From NCBI RefSeq assembly GCF_003751305.1, contig NZ_RJKV01000002.1, positions 1,054,001-1,118,000 on the forward strand: a DNA stretch of 64,000 nt, read 5' to 3'. A model generated the notes under the pieces. That model searched no databases. It saw only the letters and a program-made list of their open reading frames with translations, and was not told where the DNA came from. The stretch is from Stenotrophomonas rhizophila (lineage in GTDB: Bacteria > Pseudomonadota > Gammaproteobacteria > Xanthomonadales > Xanthomonadaceae). Numbering within the stretch: the stretch's first letter is position 1; every line of letters starts with the position of its first letter. Of the stretch, positions 63,850 through 64,000 are shown piece by piece. The translations under genes and the position numbers were made by a program.

Positions 63850-64000
63850 TGCAGAGTATCCAGCCAGCGCCGGGCGATCTGCAGCGCCAGCGGATAGGGT
63901 TCGGGGGCGTTGCGGTTGCTGAGTACGATCACGGTGAGGCGCTGCGCGGGGTAGCGCAGGATCACGTTGCGGAAGCCGATGCTCTCGCCGCTGTGCCATT
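63846..64000 (-). CDS. Beta-lactamase-fold serine hydrolase (C-terminal fragment)
   Basis: Only the last 50 codons lie inside the window; the start is beyond the right edge. The visible end reads WHSGESIGFRNVILRYPAQR followed by a helix, ending in RRWLDTLQ. The segment H-S/T-G and the following strand-helix pattern are typical of the third motif and C-terminus of beta-lactamase/penicillin-binding-protein-like hydrolases. Its stop overlaps the VOC start. Confidence 0.75.
   Translation of the reverse strand, partial: WHSGESIGFRNVILRYPAQRLTVIVLSNRNAPEPYPLALQIARRWLDTLQ

Noticed and set aside
1-64000. tRNA, rRNA, CRISPR, insertion sequence or prophage genes
   Set aside because: I looked for clover-leaf patterns, repeat-spacer arrays, transposase motifs and integrase motifs and found none. 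A tRNA scan could still be run to confirm.

Overview
The window is a high-GC, densely packed piece of bacterial core chromosome. It looks like the family Xanthomonadaceae, most likely Stenotrophomonas. Reasons: the block rpoE-rseA-mucD-lepA-lepB-DUF4845-rnc-era-recO, an nagZ-hpt-mtnP purine/muropeptide salvage block, leucine dehydrogenase, and one GTAG-type palindromic repeat at 4631-4655 that resembles the SMAG repeats described in Stenotrophomonas maltophilia. I see no tRNA, rRNA, CRISPR array, insertion sequence, phage gene or integrase. The genus is an inference; the family is fairly secure.

Layout. 1-9.3 kb: tail of a DUF819 membrane protein, the carbon-starvation transporter pair cstA-ybdD, two pirins flanking a periplasmic protein and aquaporin Z, and a FadB/FadJ-like beta-oxidation enzyme. 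9.3-12.7 kb: the sigma-E operon, with a clear self-type promoter in front of rpoE. 12.8-18.3 kb: translation, secretion and RNA-processing genes (lepA, lepB, a pilin-like DUF4845 protein, rnc, era, recO), many with overlapping start and stop codons. 18.3-26.5 kb: an orphan response regulator fused to an Hpt domain, rlmD, small enzymes, nagZ-hpt-mtnP, a cold-shock gene and a flavin monooxygenase.

27.0-34.5 kb: the four-gene ligase-associated DNA repair cluster (pdeM, Lhr-type helicase, ATP-dependent DNA ligase, metallo-beta-lactamase exonuclease), translationally coupled, with aidB transcribed divergently from the same 109-bp spacer. 34.5-41 kb: two alanine-rich lipoproteins, a thiolase, a NalP-like subtilisin autotransporter and leucine dehydrogenase. 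41-49.4 kb: HDOD protein, phospholipase D-type synthase, a pseudouridine synthase homologue lacking the usual catalytic Asp, a YgjP-type metalloprotein, DUF2058, a DksA-type zinc finger, a small MscS channel, a mini-lipoprotein, and an ECF sigma/anti-sigma/DUF4097 operon.

49.4-64 kb: small cysteine-cluster protein, YegD-type Hsp70, a TPR/papain-like-fold protein, an HD hydrolase, an AcvB/VirJ-type serine hydrolase convergent with mprF (a lysyl-phosphatidylglycerol make-and-break pair), RidA, a soluble RnfB-like ferredoxin, a HAD phosphatase, metG, DUF2147, a VOC protein and the end of a beta-lactamase-fold gene.

Functionally the window gathers envelope-stress control (sigma-E, second ECF operon, MucD, MprF/AcvB, lipoproteins, MscS), DNA-damage repair (ligase cluster plus AidB, RecO), and RNA/translation maintenance. 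No wholly novel system is evident. The best leads are the ligase-cluster/aidB divergon, the AcvB-MprF pairing, the pseudouridine synthase with a substituted catalytic site, the inverted promoter-like repeats in front of the second ECF operon, and a cluster of palindromes at 50114-50215.
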